Of a stretch of 64,000 nucleotides of DNA, positions 53,061 through 62,940 are shown in pieces (the first letter of the stretch is position 1; each line of letters starts with the position of its first letter). A program made the translations under genes and the position numbers. The stretch covers positions 257,870 to 321,869 of the forward strand of contig JAFTPD010000002.1 of the NCBI GenBank assembly GCA_017463485.1, given 5' to 3'. The notes beneath the pieces are model-generated. The model saw nothing but the letters and a program-made list of their open reading frames with translations, made no database searches and was not told where the DNA came from. The stretch is from Clostridia bacterium (lineage in GTDB: Bacteria; Bacillota; Clostridia; Oscillospirales; CAG-272).

Positions 53061-53975
53061 TTATGCCCAGAGATCCTCGGGGTATTCTCCGCTTGCGATA
53101 AGAGCTCTGATAGTTTCAACCACCCAAGGCTTATCCTCGGGATAGGTAACGCCGCACCACTCAGAGTCTGTCTGGTACATGGTAACGTCGCACAGACCGT
53201 CCTTCATCATGCTGTCGATTGATACAGGGAGCAGGCACTCTGCTTTCTTGGGATCGGGAGCTTTATCAAGGTTCTGCATAAATTTGAGGAAGTCCTTCTC
53301 AAAGTACGCAAGAGTGTCGTTGGTCAGTCCCCAGCAGTTCATGGAAACGGTGGTATCACCAGGGAGATCGACCCACTGCTCGTTCTCATCAAGATAAGCC
53401 GCATCGTCGCCGACCTTCTTTATCTTGAGTCTTTCAACGATGGAGGTAAGCATGCCGTTCTCAGTTTCACAAACGCCGCGGGAAACAGTTCCCTTTTCGG
53501 TCAAGGTATTCTTTACCTTGAAGCCGATAGCGCAGTTGTGACCGTCTGCAAGCTCGCCCGACTCAACGCGCGCAAGGTGAGCCGCCAGCTTCTCAAAGGT
53601 ATTTCTGCCGTAGAAATCGTCGGCATTGATAACACCGTAAGCACCCTTTACCACGTCACGGGTGGCAAGGATGGCGTGGGTAGTACCCCAAGGCTTAACT
53701 CTGCCATCGGGAACGCTGAAGCCCTCGGGAATATCGTTGATATCCTGGAAAGCGTACTTGACGTTGATCTTCTTTTCTACGCGCTTACCAACGGTCTCGT
53801 GGAAAAGCTCGTAGTTTTCCTTCTTAATGATAAATACGACCTCGTCAAAGCCTGCTTTGATAGCGTCGTAAATAGAAAAATCGATAATAAAATTGCCGTG
53901 ATCGGTGATAGGATCGAGCTGCTTAAGACCGCCGTAGCGTGAGCCCATGCCCGCCGCAAGAATCACAAGAGTCAT
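53061..53975 (-). CDS. Sugar-1-phosphate nucleotidyltransferase (UTP-glucose-1-P uridylyltransferase-like)
   Basis: A 304-residue NTP_transferase protein. The nucleotide-binding N-terminus is VILAAGMGSRYGGLKQLDPI, then a variant GTTHAILATRDVVKG and VINADDFYG (the Mg2+ Asp pair, near 115). It diverges from standard GalU in lacking the FVEKP motif. With galE and galM downstream it likely makes UDP-hexose from hexose 1-phosphate; the exact sugar is open. GAGGAGGAAAAAATT precedes the ATG, and a promoter lies at 54011-54039. Confidence 0.85.
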   Translation of the reverse strand: MTLVILAAGMGSRYGGLKQLDPITDHGNFIIDFSIYDAIKAGFDEVVFIIKKENYELFHETVGKRVEKKINVKYAFQDINDIPEGFSVPDGRVKPWGTTHAILATRDVVKGAYGVINADDFYGRNTFEKLAAHLARVESGELADGHNCAIGFKVKNTLTEKGTVSRGVCETENGMLTSIVERLKIKKVGDDAAYLDENEQWVDLPGDTTVSMNCWGLTNDTLAYFEKDFLKFMQNLDKAPDPKKAECLLPVSIDSMMKDGLCDVTMYQTDSEWCGVTYPEDKPWVVETIRALIASGEYPEDLWA

Positions 53976-54010
53976 AATTTTTTCCTCCTCAGAGTATGTA
54001 TTTCCTTTGC

Positions 54011-54039
54011 ATTATAACATATTTTTCCTTTTTCCACAA
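54011..54039 (-). promoter_or_regulatory. Probable promoter of the nucleotidyltransferase-galE-galM run
   Basis: Minus strand TTGTGG (54039-54034), 17 bases, TATAAT (54016-54011). The -35 is weak, so an activator may help. Confidence 0.5.
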
Positions 54040-54129
54040 CACTTTTTCACTTTTATTTACACTATTTTAACATTTCCCTCTTGCGGAATAAAAAAGTTTA
54101 AAATCTTTGATAATTGTGTAGAAAATCTA

Positions 54130-54158
54130 TTGACAAGCGATTTGTAATGTTGTATAAT
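54130..54158 (+). promoter_or_regulatory. Sigma-A promoter of the Crp/Fnr regulator gene
   Basis: TTGACA (54130-54135), 17 bases, TATAAT (54153-54158), both consensus, 35 bases before the ATG at 54193. Confidence 0.88.
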
Positions 54159-54160
54159 AA

Positions 54161-54180
54161 AGTGTCCCAAATAAGACACT
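54161..54180 (+). promoter_or_regulatory. Inverted repeat at the transcript start, candidate autoregulatory operator
   Basis: AGTGTC-CCAAATAA-GACACT is a perfect 6-bp inverted repeat with an 8-base centre, 2 bases past the -10. A dimeric regulator bound here would block the promoter. The half-sites resemble but do not equal the usual TGTGA of Crp. Confidence 0.5.
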
Positions 54181-54192
54181 TTGGAGGCCGAT

Positions 54193-54876
54193 ATGAATGG
54201 AAATAAAGAGCTGCAATCAGCCGTCAATATACTGTCGGGGCATTTTCTGTTTTCGGAATGTTCGCATGAGCTTTTGGAGTCGGTAAAGGACAAATGCGCC
54301 TTTGCCGTTTGCTCGTCGGGCGAAATAATAACCGATGACTCCAAAACTCACTGCCTTTATATTTTGCTTTCGGGCAATGCGGCGGTCTACACACGCGACG
54401 AGAACCGCGATTTTCTGCTCCGCACCATTACGGGCGGTGACACGCTTGGAGTGGCAAATCTCTTTGTGGAAGAGCCTTTCGTCAGCCGTGTAGTTGCACT
54501 GTCTGAGGTCAGGATGCTGACCGTATCGGTTGACGCAGTAAGGCTGCTTATCCAATCCGACTCAACGGTTTCAATGAAATACATTTTGTTTCTTTCCGAC
54601 AGAATACGCTTTCTTAACCGACGTATTGCCGTCCTCAGCGCCGGAAGTGCTGAGCGACGATTGGCGGCTTGGCTTGATTCCTCTTGTCCGCGTGAGCAAA
54701 ATGAATTCAAAATCCCAATATCAATGAGCGCACTTGCAGCAGCGCTGGGACTTGGCAGAGCCTCCCTATACCGCGCGTTTGACGATCTTACCGACAGCGG
54801 ATTTATCCGCCGTGAAAAGGAGCTTGTCACCTTTACTGACAGACAGGCAATGATAGCTGTCTGCAACCTATCCTGA
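54193..54876 (+). CDS. Crp/Fnr family transcriptional regulator
   Basis: A 227-residue regulator. The cyclic-nucleotide-binding beta roll spans about 20-140 (VCSSGEIITDDSKTHCLYILLSGNAAVY, cut here to GEIITDD and YILLSGNAAV, and FLLRTITGGDTLGVANLF). The C-terminal helix-turn-helix is MSALAAALGLGRASLYRAFDDL (near 182). There is no N-terminal or internal cysteine set for an Fe-S cluster, so an FNR-type oxygen sensor is unlikely; the effector is unknown. The ATG at 54193 follows TTGGAGG. It precedes the ABC importer by 48 bases and likely controls it. Confidence 0.9.
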   Translation: MNGNKELQSAVNILSGHFLFSECSHELLESVKDKCAFAVCSSGEIITDDSKTHCLYILLSGNAAVYTRDENRDFLLRTITGGDTLGVANLFVEEPFVSRVVALSEVRMLTVSVDAVRLLIQSDSTVSMKYILFLSDRIRFLNRRIAVLSAGSAERRLAAWLDSSCPREQNEFKIPISMSALAAALGLGRASLYRAFDDLTDSGFIRREKELVTFTDRQAMIAVCNLS

Positions 54877-54924
54877 TATTCCTTACAGAATATACAAATC
54901 CAATTTTCAAGAAAGGCAAAACAC

Positions 54925-56070
54925 ATGAAAAAACTTATCGCACTTACACTTTCGATTCTTATGATTCTGACGCTCGGTCTTGCGTCATGCAACACGACCG
55001 GTCAGAATTCCGATACCACCGCCGCTACCACGGATGCAGAATCCACCGCGGGCACTACGGCGGCTACTACTAACGAAAGCGTCGCAGGCACTACCGAAAC
55101 GCAGACCGAAGCTGACACGACCGTTGCTGAAACCACAACCGCCGCAACCACAGGCGAATCAGTCGAGATCGATGGCAATCTCAGCGTCAACGTCATGGTG
55201 CTTAACGGTACGACGGGCTTTGGTATGGCAAAGCTGATGGACAACAATGAAAGCGGCACTTCCCTGCTCAACTACAACTTTACCGTTGACGGCGACGCTT
55301 CAAATATCACCGCCGCGCTTCTTAACGGCACGGCTGATATCGCCGCTCTCCCCACCAACGCCGCGGCTAATCTTTTCAATAAAAAAGGCTCTGTTCAGAT
55401 GCTTGCTATCAATACCCTCGGTGTGCTTTATCTTATGACGGGCGAGGGCGTTACTATTGAGTCCTTTGAGGATCTTGAGGGCAAGACCGTTTACTGCCCT
55501 GCACAGAATCCTACGTTTATTTTTAAGTATCTCTGTCAGGAAAACGGACTTGTTGACGGCGAGAACATAACTATCGACAACACTTATACCCAGCCTGCCG
55601 ATCTTCGTACTGCACTTGCCGCCGGCAAGGTTGATATCGCAGTTCTGCCCGAGCCTATGGTAACTATCGCAAAGAGCGCAAATACTGACCTCAAGGTTGC
55701 GCTTGACCTCACCGCCGAATGGGACAAGGTCGCACCCGCAGGCTCGCTTGCACAGGGCTGTGTTGTCGTTCGCAAGGAATTTGCCGAGGCTCATCCCGCA
55801 GAGGTCAAGACCTTCCTTGCAGAGTATGAGGCTTCCATCAATTACGTTAAGGCTAACCCCACCGAAGCGGGTACAATGATACAGACTCACGGCGTTTTTG
55901 CAAACGGTGCAGTGGCAGGCAAGGCTCTCCCTAATTGCAATATATGCTTTATTTCGGGCGCTGACATGAAGCCCATTCTTGATGAGTTCTTCACCATTCT
56001 CCACGGCGTTGCCCCCGCATCCGTCGGAAACGCTGTTCCCGGTGAGAGCTTCTACTACGTTGGAAAATGA
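54925..56070 (+). CDS. NitT/TauT-type ABC substrate-binding lipoprotein
   Basis: A 381-residue solute-binding protein of the NMT1/THI5-SsuA type. The signal run ends in the lipobox LGLASC, Cys near residue 22. A Thr/Ala/Glu-rich linker (about 25-80) with repeated TTAATT-like stretches tethers the binding domain. That domain has GTADIAALPTNAAANLF (near 133), FEDLEGKTVYCPAQNPTF (near 187) and LAAGKVDIAVLPEPMV (near 235). Family ligands include sulfonates, nitrate, thiamine precursors and riboflavin; not resolved here. It overlaps the permease gene by 4 bases. Confidence 0.9.
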   Translation: MKKLIALTLSILMILTLGLASCNTTGQNSDTTAATTDAESTAGTTAATTNESVAGTTETQTEADTTVAETTTAATTGESVEIDGNLSVNVMVLNGTTGFGMAKLMDNNESGTSLLNYNFTVDGDASNITAALLNGTADIAALPTNAAANLFNKKGSVQMLAINTLGVLYLMTGEGVTIESFEDLEGKTVYCPAQNPTFIFKYLCQENGLVDGENITIDNTYTQPADLRTALAAGKVDIAVLPEPMVTIAKSANTDLKVALDLTAEWDKVAPAGSLAQGCVVVRKEFAEAHPAEVKTFLAEYEASINYVKANPTEAGTMIQTHGVFANGAVAGKALPNCNICFISGADMKPILDEFFTILHGVAPASVGNAVPGESFYYVGK

Positions 56071-56879
56071 TCTTTCAATATCAGGAAAAGCCTAAAAAAC
56101 CGCTCTTTACTGCTCTTGAATACGTTGCAGTAATCGTATTCTGGGTTGCAATATGGTTTTTGGCGGCACGAGCAACGGGAGAGGAGCTGCTTCTCCCATC
56201 GCCGCTGGCTGTTGCCGAGCGAATGTCAGGGCTTGTGACAACGTCTGAATTCTGGCAGATAACCTTCGAGAGCCTTTGGCGCATCATCTGCGGTATTCTG
56301 CTTGGCGTTGCCCTTGGAGTCGTTATGGGATTTATAACGGCGGCAATTCCCTTTCTCTACAAGCTTTTTCGTCCACTGCTCACCGTCATTCGTGCGACTC
56401 CCGTTGCGTCCTTCATCATTCTTGCGATAATATGGATAGGTAGAGATTCCCTCCCCACCTTTATCGCGGCACTGATGGTTTTGCCGATAGTCTGGGGCAA
56501 TATGTACGAGGGTATAAATAACGTGGACGTTCAGCTTTTGGAGGTCGCGAAGGTCTATAATTTTTCGCCCGTTAAAAAGATCAGACGGCTGTATCTGCCG
56601 CACATCTCACCCTATTTTTCCGCATCCCTCAAGACGTCGATAGGTCTTGCGTGGAAGGCGGGAATCGCGGCAGAAATACTGACTCTTCCGCCCATTTCCA
56701 TAGGTAAACAGTTAAGTGACGCCAAAATATATCTTGAAACCACTGACCTGTTTGCATGGACGCTGACGGTGATAATTTTAAGTTTGCTTTTAGAGCTTGT
56801 TTTCATTCAGGGCGTTCCGCGCGGCTACTCGCTTATCAAGCGCAGGATAACGCATCGATCAAAGGCGGTGACGGCATGA
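56067..56879 (+). CDS. ABC transporter permease (SsuC/TauC type)
   Basis: A 270-residue BPD-transport permease with about six membrane segments. The EAA loop is VAKVYNFSPVKKIRRLYLPHI (near 170-190), with the usual Glu position at LLEVAKV. FESLWRIICGILLGVALGVVMGF is the first core helix. It overlaps the binding-protein gene by 4 bases (ATGA) and the ATPase gene by 4 bases, giving a tightly coupled trio. Confidence 0.93.
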   Translation: MIFQYQEKPKKPLFTALEYVAVIVFWVAIWFLAARATGEELLLPSPLAVAERMSGLVTTSEFWQITFESLWRIICGILLGVALGVVMGFITAAIPFLYKLFRPLLTVIRATPVASFIILAIIWIGRDSLPTFIAALMVLPIVWGNMYEGINNVDVQLLEVAKVYNFSPVKKIRRLYLPHISPYFSASLKTSIGLAWKAGIAAEILTLPPISIGKQLSDAKIYLETTDLFAWTLTVIILSLLLELVFIQGVPRGYSLIKRRITHRSKAVTA

Positions 56880-57484
56880 CGGCAAAGACCTTGAAATTTG
56901 AAAACGTCACATTGAAATACGGAAAAAAGACCGTACTCGACAACCTTTCCCTCACCCTGCCTGCAGGACGATTTTCGGCAATAATGGGCGCATCAGGAAT
57001 AGGAAAGACCTCCCTTTTGCGACTTGCGGCGGGGCTTGTACCCGACAAAAATTTCACGGGCGTTGTGGATGCAGGCGGCGCTAAGATTGCGTATCAGTTC
57101 CAAGAGCCAAGACTGTTTCCGTGGCTGACCGCAGCCGAAAATATCGCGGTAGTTTTGGAGTCGAAGGACACACCGCTCACGTCTGCCGAGCTTCGGCAAA
57201 AATCCTTAGAGTTACTTGAATTATTCGGACTTGCAGACGTTGCCGACCAGTATCCCGACAGTCTGTCGGGCGGCATGGCACAGCGCGTATCTCTCGCGCG
57301 GACTATCGCTTATGATGCGGAGCTTGTACTCCTCGACGAGCCGTTTCGCGGTCTTGACGAGCAAACGCGCGCGGACGTTATGCAAAAGGTGCGTGCGGCA
57401 CTTGACACAAAAACCGTTATCCTCGTGACCCACGACCGTGAGGAAGCCGAATTTTTTGCAAAAGACAACATTTTTAATCTTTAA
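56876..57484 (+). CDS. ABC transporter ATP-binding protein (SsuB/TauB type)
   Basis: A 202-residue ATPase, short for the family (about 240-260). It has Walker A GASGIGKTSL near 38, Q-loop YQFQEPRLFPWLTA near 72, signature LSGGMAQRVSLAR near 120, Walker B LVLLDEPF near 142 and the switch His VTHDREEAEF near 177. The end is early, just past the H-loop, so the C-terminal extra helix is lost, though all catalytic motifs are there. The start ATG at 56876 overlaps the permease stop. A strong terminator follows. Confidence 0.93.
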   Translation: MTAKTLKFENVTLKYGKKTVLDNLSLTLPAGRFSAIMGASGIGKTSLLRLAAGLVPDKNFTGVVDAGGAKIAYQFQEPRLFPWLTAAENIAVVLESKDTPLTSAELRQKSLELLELFGLADVADQYPDSLSGGMAQRVSLARTIAYDAELVLLDEPFRGLDEQTRADVMQKVRAALDTKTVILVTHDREEAEFFAKDNIFNL

Positions 57485-57495
57485 CTCTCGTTTAA

Positions 57496-57521
57496 TCCCC
57501 CGACGGTACGCCGTCGGGGGA
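57496..57521 (+). terminator. Intrinsic terminator of the ABC importer operon
   Basis: A perfect 11-bp stem TCCCCCGACGG/CCGTCGGGGGA with a TACG loop, followed by TTTTCTG. Confidence 0.92.
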
Positions 57522-57580
57522 TTTTCTGCGCAAAATACATATTAAATACATTAAAATTTGTAAATAATTATATTTAGGTA

Positions 57581-57609
57581 TGGAAATTTTCTTGAAAGTG
57601 TGGTATAAT
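57581..57609 (+). promoter_or_regulatory. Probable promoter of lon
   Basis: TATAAT (57604-57609) with TGGAAA (57581-57586) 17 bases upstream. The -35 is poor. No CtsR heptads or CIRCE repeat are seen in 57522-57660. Confidence 0.5.
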
Positions 57610-57660
57610 GTAATATCAATATGCATTTTCGCGCATTTTTGCGCTATGAAAGGATAAACA

Positions 57661-60135
57661 ATGTCAAGATACATAGAAAAAGCAGAACAGATAACTCTGC
57701 CCGTGATCGCACTCCGTGGAATCGTTGCTTTCCCCGGAATCACGGTAAATTGCGAGGTGGAAAAGGATAGCTTCAATTCCCCTGCGGCGGCACAGTCCGC
57801 GGCGTCCTCGGGTGAGCTTGTGCTTCTCGCCTCATTTTACGATATCGCAGAGCCTGACACCGACGCGCCCAATATCACAAAGCTCTACCCCGTCGCAACC
57901 GTTGCAAAGATAAAGCAGCTTATCCGCACTCCCGACGGAGCTACAAGACTTATTGCCGAGGGACAGTGCCGCGCTTCACTTATCTCCGTAACCCCCCTTG
58001 AAAAATACACCGTTGCCGACGCTATTGCAAAGACGGTGGTGTCAGACGACAACGGCGGTATTACGGGCGAAGCTTATCTGCGCGAGGCGAACATGTCGCT
58101 CCAAAGAATAGTGCGCCACATTCCCGCAGTTGCGGACGATATCATGACACACGCGCGCACCATCAAAAACCCAGGTCAGTACGCAGATTTTGTTGCGGCT
58201 AACATCCTCACGAAATATGAGGACAAGCAATCTATTCTCGCCTGCTTTGAGCCTATGGCACGAATCGACACCCTCATTCTCATTATGAATCACGAGGCTG
58301 AGATCCTCGGTTGCGAGAGCGAGATACACAAGCGCGTGCGCGACCGAATGAATAAGAATCAGCGCGATTACTATCTGCGCGAGGAGATGAAGGTTATTCA
58401 GGAGGAGCTTGGCGACGGCGGCGACAACGACGAATATGCAAAACGCATACTTAAGGCTGATCTGCCTACCGAGGTTGAGCAAAAGCTCATGAAGGAAAAC
58501 GAGAAGCTGGGTCGTCTGCCTTTCGGCTCGGCTGAATCCTCCGTAATTACCGCTTATCTCGACACCTGCCTTGATATTCCGTGGAATAAGTCCACCCGCG
58601 ACAGAGTGGATATCTCGGCGGCGAGAAAGATACTTGACGACGACCACGACGGACTTGAGAAGGTCAAGGAGCGTATTCTCGAATTTCTGGCGGTAAAGCA
58701 ACTCTCCCCCGAGCTTAAAAATCAGATAATTTGCCTTGTCGGCCCTCCCGGTGTGGGTAAGACATCCATCGCATCCTCTATTGCCCGTGCGCTCAAGCGC
58801 AAGTACGTGCGCGTTTCTCTTGGCGGTGTGCGCGACGAGTCAGACATCCGCGGTCACAGAAAGACCTATATCGGTGCTATGCCGGGTCGCATCATCACCG
58901 CACTGACGCAGGCAAAGGTATCAAATCCGCTGATTTTGCTTGATGAAATCGATAAGCTCACTCGCGATGCTCACGGCGACCCCTCCTCCGCTCTTTTGGA
59001 AGTGCTTGACCCTGAGCAGAACAAGTTCTTCCGCGATCACTACGTGGAGATGCCGTTTGATCTTTCTGAGTGTCTGTTTATCGCGACGGCAAACTCGCTT
59101 GACACCATTCCGCGCCCCCTCATTGACCGTATGGAGATCATTGAGCTGAATTCCTACACGCGGCGCGAGAAGTATTCTATTGCAATCAATCACCTGATCC
59201 CCAAGCAGATGAAAAAGCACGGCTTAAACCGCCGCAAACTTAAGATCAGCGAGGATGCGGTCTACGAAATCATCGACTACTACACCCGTGAGGCTGGCGT
59301 GCGTAATTTGGAGCGTAATATTGCCGCGCTGTGCAGAAAGTCTGCTAAATTCCTTATCGAAAACCCCGACAAAAAGCAGCTTACGGTAACAGAGCTCAAT
59401 ATCAAGGACCTTCTTGGAGCAAGAAAGCGATTCCCCGACAAGGTGTTTGATACCGACGAGGTGGGCGTTGTGAACGGACTTGCTTACACCGACGCAGGCG
59501 GCGATATGCTTCGCGTTGAGGTGGCTGTGCTGGACGGAACGGGCAAGCTGGAGCTTACAGGCTCGCTTGGCGACGTTATGAAGGAATCCGCGCACGCGGC
59601 TCTGACCTACGCTCGCAGTATCGCGTCAAAATACGCTATCCCCTCCGATTTCTACCAGAAAAAGGACATACACATTCACGTTCCCGAGGGTGCAGTTCCG
59701 AAGGATGGACCTTCTGCGGGCGTGACTATGATGACGGCGCTTATCAGCGCGCTCTCGGGCATTCCCGTCCGCCGTGAAGTGGCTATGACGGGTGAGATAA
59801 CCCTTCGCGGACGTGTGCTCGCCATTGGCGGACTTAAAGAAAAGACCATGGCGGCTTATTCCGCAGGAGTCAAGACCGTGCTTATCCCTCACGACAATCT
59901 TTCCGACCTTGACGAGATCGATCCGCTTGTCAGAGAGTCCATTACCTTTATTCCCTGCAAAACCGCCGACGACGTGCTTGCCGTCGCTCTTGCGCGCGCC
60001 GAGCATCTTCACGAGGGTGATTGCAGAATAACCGTTGAAGAATCGTTAAATACGAATGATGCGGACAGCTCCTTGCGTATTCCCAATATCATCAAGCACG
60101 ACAATAACGTTCCCGCATCCAGACGGTGCAAATAA
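57661..60135 (+). CDS. lon: ATP-dependent protease Lon
   Basis: Lon (LonA) degrades damaged and regulatory proteins in the cytosol. The 824-residue chain has an N-terminal substrate-binding region ([18 protein letters not shown] at the start), Walker [12 protein letters not shown] near 360, ILLDEIDKL near 423, and the Ser-Lys peptidase with [11 protein letters not shown] (Ser near 686) and [10 protein letters not shown] (Lys near 728). Length is slightly over the usual 780 because of a C-terminal tail from about 785. AAAGGA lies 6 bases before the ATG. engB follows, a common Firmicute pair. Confidence 0.97.
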   Translation: MSRYIEKAEQITLPVIALRGIVAFPGITVNCEVEKDSFNSPAAAQSAASSGELVLLASFYDIAEPDTDAPNITKLYPVATVAKIKQLIRTPDGATRLIAEGQCRASLISVTPLEKYTVADAIAKTVVSDDNGGITGEAYLREANMSLQRIVRHIPAVADDIMTHARTIKNPGQYADFVAANILTKYEDKQSILACFEPMARIDTLILIMNHEAEILGCESEIHKRVRDRMNKNQRDYYLREEMKVIQEELGDGGDNDEYAKRILKADLPTEVEQKLMKENEKLGRLPFGSAESSVITAYLDTCLDIPWNKSTRDRVDISAARKILDDDHDGLEKVKERILEFLAVKQLSPELKNQIICLVGPPGVGKTSIASSIARALKRKYVRVSLGGVRDESDIRGHRKTYIGAMPGRIITALTQAKVSNPLILLDEIDKLTRDAHGDPSSALLEVLDPEQNKFFRDHYVEMPFDLSECLFIATANSLDTIPRPLIDRMEIIELNSYTRREKYSIAINHLIPKQMKKHGLNRRKLKISEDAVYEIIDYYTREAGVRNLERNIAALCRKSAKFLIENPDKKQLTVTELNIKDLLGARKRFPDKVFDTDEVGVVNGLAYTDAGGDMLRVEVAVLDGTGKLELTGSLGDVMKESAHAALTYARSIASKYAIPSDFYQKKDIHIHVPEGAVPKDGPSAGVTMMTALISALSGIPVRREVAMTGEITLRGRVLAIGGLKEKTMAAYSAGVKTVLIPHDNLSDLDEIDPLVRESITFIPCKTADDVLAVALARAEHLHEGDCRITVEESLNTNDADSSLRIPNIIKHDNNVPASRRCK

Positions 60136-60175
60136 AACCTGACTTACCGCCCATATCGGCGGCATGGAGAATATT

Positions 60176-60790
60176 ATGCTGAACATTCAGAATTCCGCCC
60201 TGCGTATGACAGCGGGCGAGATACGGCAGTTTCCTGCCGATCCTATTCCGCAGATAGCGCTTTGCGGTCGCTCAAACGTGGGCAAAAGCTCGCTTATCAA
60301 TTCGCTTCTCGGCAGAAAGAGCCTGGCGAGAGTCAGCTCATCCCCCGGAAAGACCATTACGGTAAACTTTTACGAGGTTGACAAAAAGCTGTTTCTCGTT
60401 GACCTTCCCGGCTACGGCTTTGCCAAGCGCAGTCGCGAGGAGCAGGTAAAATGGTCCTCGCTTACCGACGGCTACTTTACTAAAAATCCAAACGCAGACC
60501 GCCTTGTGGGCGCGGCACAGCTCGTTGACAGCCGCATTGGTCTTACAAAGGACGACGAGGCAATGGTGGAGTGGCTCAACCACATGGAGATCCCTTATTT
60601 TGTGATCGCCACAAAGGTGGACAAGCTGAACGTCACCGAGCGCAAAAAGAACCTTGAAAAAATAGCCGCTCATCCTCTGCTTCGCGAGGATACACCTATA
60701 ATTCCCTATTCTGCATTGAAGGGCGAGGGGCGCGAGGCGGTTTGGAACGTTATCGGCGACCTTTGCGACATCCGAATTTTCGGAAAATAA
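60176..60790 (+). CDS. engB: Ribosome biogenesis GTP-binding protein YsxC/EngB
   Basis: EngB (YsxC) is an essential GTPase of 50S assembly. The 204 residues have G1 GRSNVGKSSLINSLLGR (near 31), G2 SSPGKTITVN, G3 LVDLPGYGFA (near 74), G4 ATKVDKL (near 145) and a late YSALKGEGREAVW G5. The second ATG (60176) is chosen because GGAGAA precedes it; an ATG at 60164 lacks a ribosome site. It lies 40 bases after lon and 18 before lysA. Confidence 0.94.
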   Translation: MLNIQNSALRMTAGEIRQFPADPIPQIALCGRSNVGKSSLINSLLGRKSLARVSSSPGKTITVNFYEVDKKLFLVDLPGYGFAKRSREEQVKWSSLTDGYFTKNPNADRLVGAAQLVDSRIGLTKDDEAMVEWLNHMEIPYFVIATKVDKLNVTERKKNLEKIAAHPLLREDTPIIPYSALKGEGREAVWNVIGDLCDIRIFGK

Positions 60791-60808
60791 ACTTTCGGAG
60801 CTTCCTAT

Positions 60809-62119
60809 ATGAACATTTTCGATTATTACACTCATTTGTCCGTAAACGACGAGGGACATCTTACCATCGGCGGCATGGATACCGTGGAGCTTGCAAAGAC
60901 CTACGGCACGCCTGCTTACATTATGGACGAAAATTACATCCGCAACACCTGCCGCACCTATCTTGCCGCGGCAAGGAAATATTTCGGTGCGGATGCACTT
61001 CCCCTTTACGCATCCAAAGCTTTTTCTTGTGTTGGCATTTACAAGATTGCCGCCGAGGAGGGCATGGGAATCGACTGCGTATCGGGCGGTGAGCTTTATA
61101 CGGCTAAGGTCGCAGGCTTCCCTGCTGACAAAATTTACTTCCACGGAAACAACAAGACTGACAGAGATATCCGCGACGCTATGGATATGGGCGTGGGTAC
61201 TTTCGTTGTGGACAACACGGACGAGCTTTATGCTCTCAACGCTATTGCCGCAGAAAAAAACGTCACGCAGAGAATTCTGTTGCGCATAAGCCCTGGTATC
61301 GACCCACATACACACAAGGCTGTCGTTACGGGAAGCGTGGACAGTAAATTCGGATCTGCCATTGAAACGGGACAGGCTATGGAGATCGTCAAGCTTGCTA
61401 TCTCGCTTGACAATGTCCGCCTTGTGGGACTTCACTGCCATATCGGCTCGCAGATATTCGATATCGAGCCGTTTTCGGACGCGGCTGACATTATGATCCG
61501 CTTTATTGCCGACATCAAGCGCGAATGCGGCTATGAAATTGATGAGCTGAATCTCGGCGGCGGTCTTGGCGTACCTTACACCAAGCACGACCGCACCGTG
61601 AATTATGCTGAGGCTATCCGCGATATCGCGGCTGTGGTTACGGGCTTTTGCCGTGACAGCGGCATCTGTATGCCACGCGTTATCCTTGAGCCCGGTCGCT
61701 CTCTCGTTGCCGCTTCGGGTATCACGCTTTACACTGTCGGCTCCGTAAAGGAGATCCCCGGATTTAAAAACTATATCTCGGTTGACGGCGGTATGCCCGA
61801 CAATCCCCGTTATGCGCTGTATCAGTCGCAGTACACGGCTATGATCGCCAACCGCGCAAGCCAGCCTGACGACTACCGTGCGACGGTTGCGGGACGCTGC
61901 TGCGAATCGGGTGACCTTATCGGCGAGAATATGGAAATTCAAAAGGCACAGCGTGGCGATATTTTGGCAGTGCTGACCACGGGCGCATACAATTATTCAA
62001 TGGCGTCAAACTACAACCGTATTCCCCGTCCGCCCGTTATTCTTGTTAAGGACGGCGAGGCACGAGTGCTTATCCGCCGCGAGACCTACGAGGACATAAT
62101 CAAAAACGACGTCCTCTGA
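60809..62119 (+). CDS. lysA: Diaminopimelate decarboxylase
   Basis: LysA decarboxylates meso-DAP to lysine. The 436-residue PLP enzyme of the alanine-racemase-like fold has the Schiff-base lysine in LYASKAFSC (near 69), IDCVSGGELYTA (near 91), HCHIGSQ (near 209), NLGGGLGVPY (near 250), EPGRSLVA (near 295) and the closing CCESGDLI. Length is typical. It is between engB and an M50 protease and has no L-lysine riboswitch in the 18-base gap upstream. Confidence 0.95.
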   Translation: MNIFDYYTHLSVNDEGHLTIGGMDTVELAKTYGTPAYIMDENYIRNTCRTYLAAARKYFGADALPLYASKAFSCVGIYKIAAEEGMGIDCVSGGELYTAKVAGFPADKIYFHGNNKTDRDIRDAMDMGVGTFVVDNTDELYALNAIAAEKNVTQRILLRISPGIDPHTHKAVVTGSVDSKFGSAIETGQAMEIVKLAISLDNVRLVGLHCHIGSQIFDIEPFSDAADIMIRFIADIKRECGYEIDELNLGGGLGVPYTKHDRTVNYAEAIRDIAAVVTGFCRDSGICMPRVILEPGRSLVAASGITLYTVGSVKEIPGFKNYISVDGGMPDNPRYALYQSQYTAMIANRASQPDDYRATVAGRCCESGDLIGENMEIQKAQRGDILAVLTTGAYNYSMASNYNRIPRPPVILVKDGEARVLIRRETYEDIIKNDVL

Positions 62120-62142
62120 TCTCTTTGCTGAAAGGAGTAAAA

Positions 62143-62913
62143 ATGTCTATTATCACAGATTTCGTCCAAAATCTGCCGCTTTATCTTCTGAGCCTGCCGA
62201 TTATTCTGTTGGCGCTTTCAGTACACGAAACGGCTCACGGATTTGTTGCCTACAAGCTTGGCGATCCTACGGCAAAAAATCTCGGACGGCTTACCTTAAA
62301 TCCCGTAAAACACATTGACCTTTTCGGATTTATCAGCATGCTTTTATTCCATATAGGTTGGGCAAAACCCGTACCTGTTAACTCGCGTCACTTCAATAAA
62401 CCCAAACGCGATATGGCGATAACCGGCGCGGCAGGGCCTATATCAAACCTTCTGCTCGCGATAGTATTCCTTGTCATTCTGCGTATTTCATTGATATTTA
62501 TCACGAACGGTTTTTTGAATGAGGCTATGGCTGTGGCAATGGGAGCTACCGCGTCCACTGCATATACCGCTATGAGCTTGCTCGTCTATATCCTCAATCT
62601 TGGTGTCACGCTTAATATCAGCCTCGCTATTTTCAACATGCTCCCCTTCCCGCCGTTTGACGGATCGCGCATTTTTTACGTTTTTCTCCCCGAGAGATTG
62701 TACTTCAAGGTAATGCAGTACGAGCGATATATTATGATCGTGCTTATGGTGCTTCTGTTTATCGGCGTGTTCGATACCCCGCTGAACTACGCATTCAGCT
62801 TTATTACCAATGCGCTTTTCTCGCTTACGGGAATGGGAGATAACGAGCTACTCACATATTCCCTCATGCACAGCCACGTTTACAACGTGCTTGGCAGCTT
62901 GACTATCGCTTAA
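62143..62913 (+). CDS. Site-2 protease family M50 protein (Rv1823/YwhC-type)
   Basis: A 256-residue intramembrane zinc protease of the short, PDZ-less M50 group. The motif HETAHGFVAYKLGDPTAKN lies near 25, and the second metal site NMLPFPPFDGSRI near 170. Five to six membrane segments. AAAGGAG precedes the ATG at 62143; an earlier TTG is part of that leader. It lies next to scpAB as in many Clostridia. Substrates unknown. Confidence 0.92.
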   Translation: MSIITDFVQNLPLYLLSLPIILLALSVHETAHGFVAYKLGDPTAKNLGRLTLNPVKHIDLFGFISMLLFHIGWAKPVPVNSRHFNKPKRDMAITGAAGPISNLLLAIVFLVILRISLIFITNGFLNEAMAVAMGATASTAYTAMSLLVYILNLGVTLNISLAIFNMLPFPPFDGSRIFYVFLPERLYFKVMQYERYIMIVLMVLLFIGVFDTPLNYAFSFITNALFSLTGMGDNELLTYSLMHSHVYNVLGSLTIA

Positions 62914-62940
62914 CGAATTTACGAAAGGAAGCATTAGGTC

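Noticed and set aside
60338..61942. Minus-strand open frame of about 534 codons
   Set aside because: It is antisense to engB and lysA, whose motifs are unambiguous; its length follows from GC-biased third positions.
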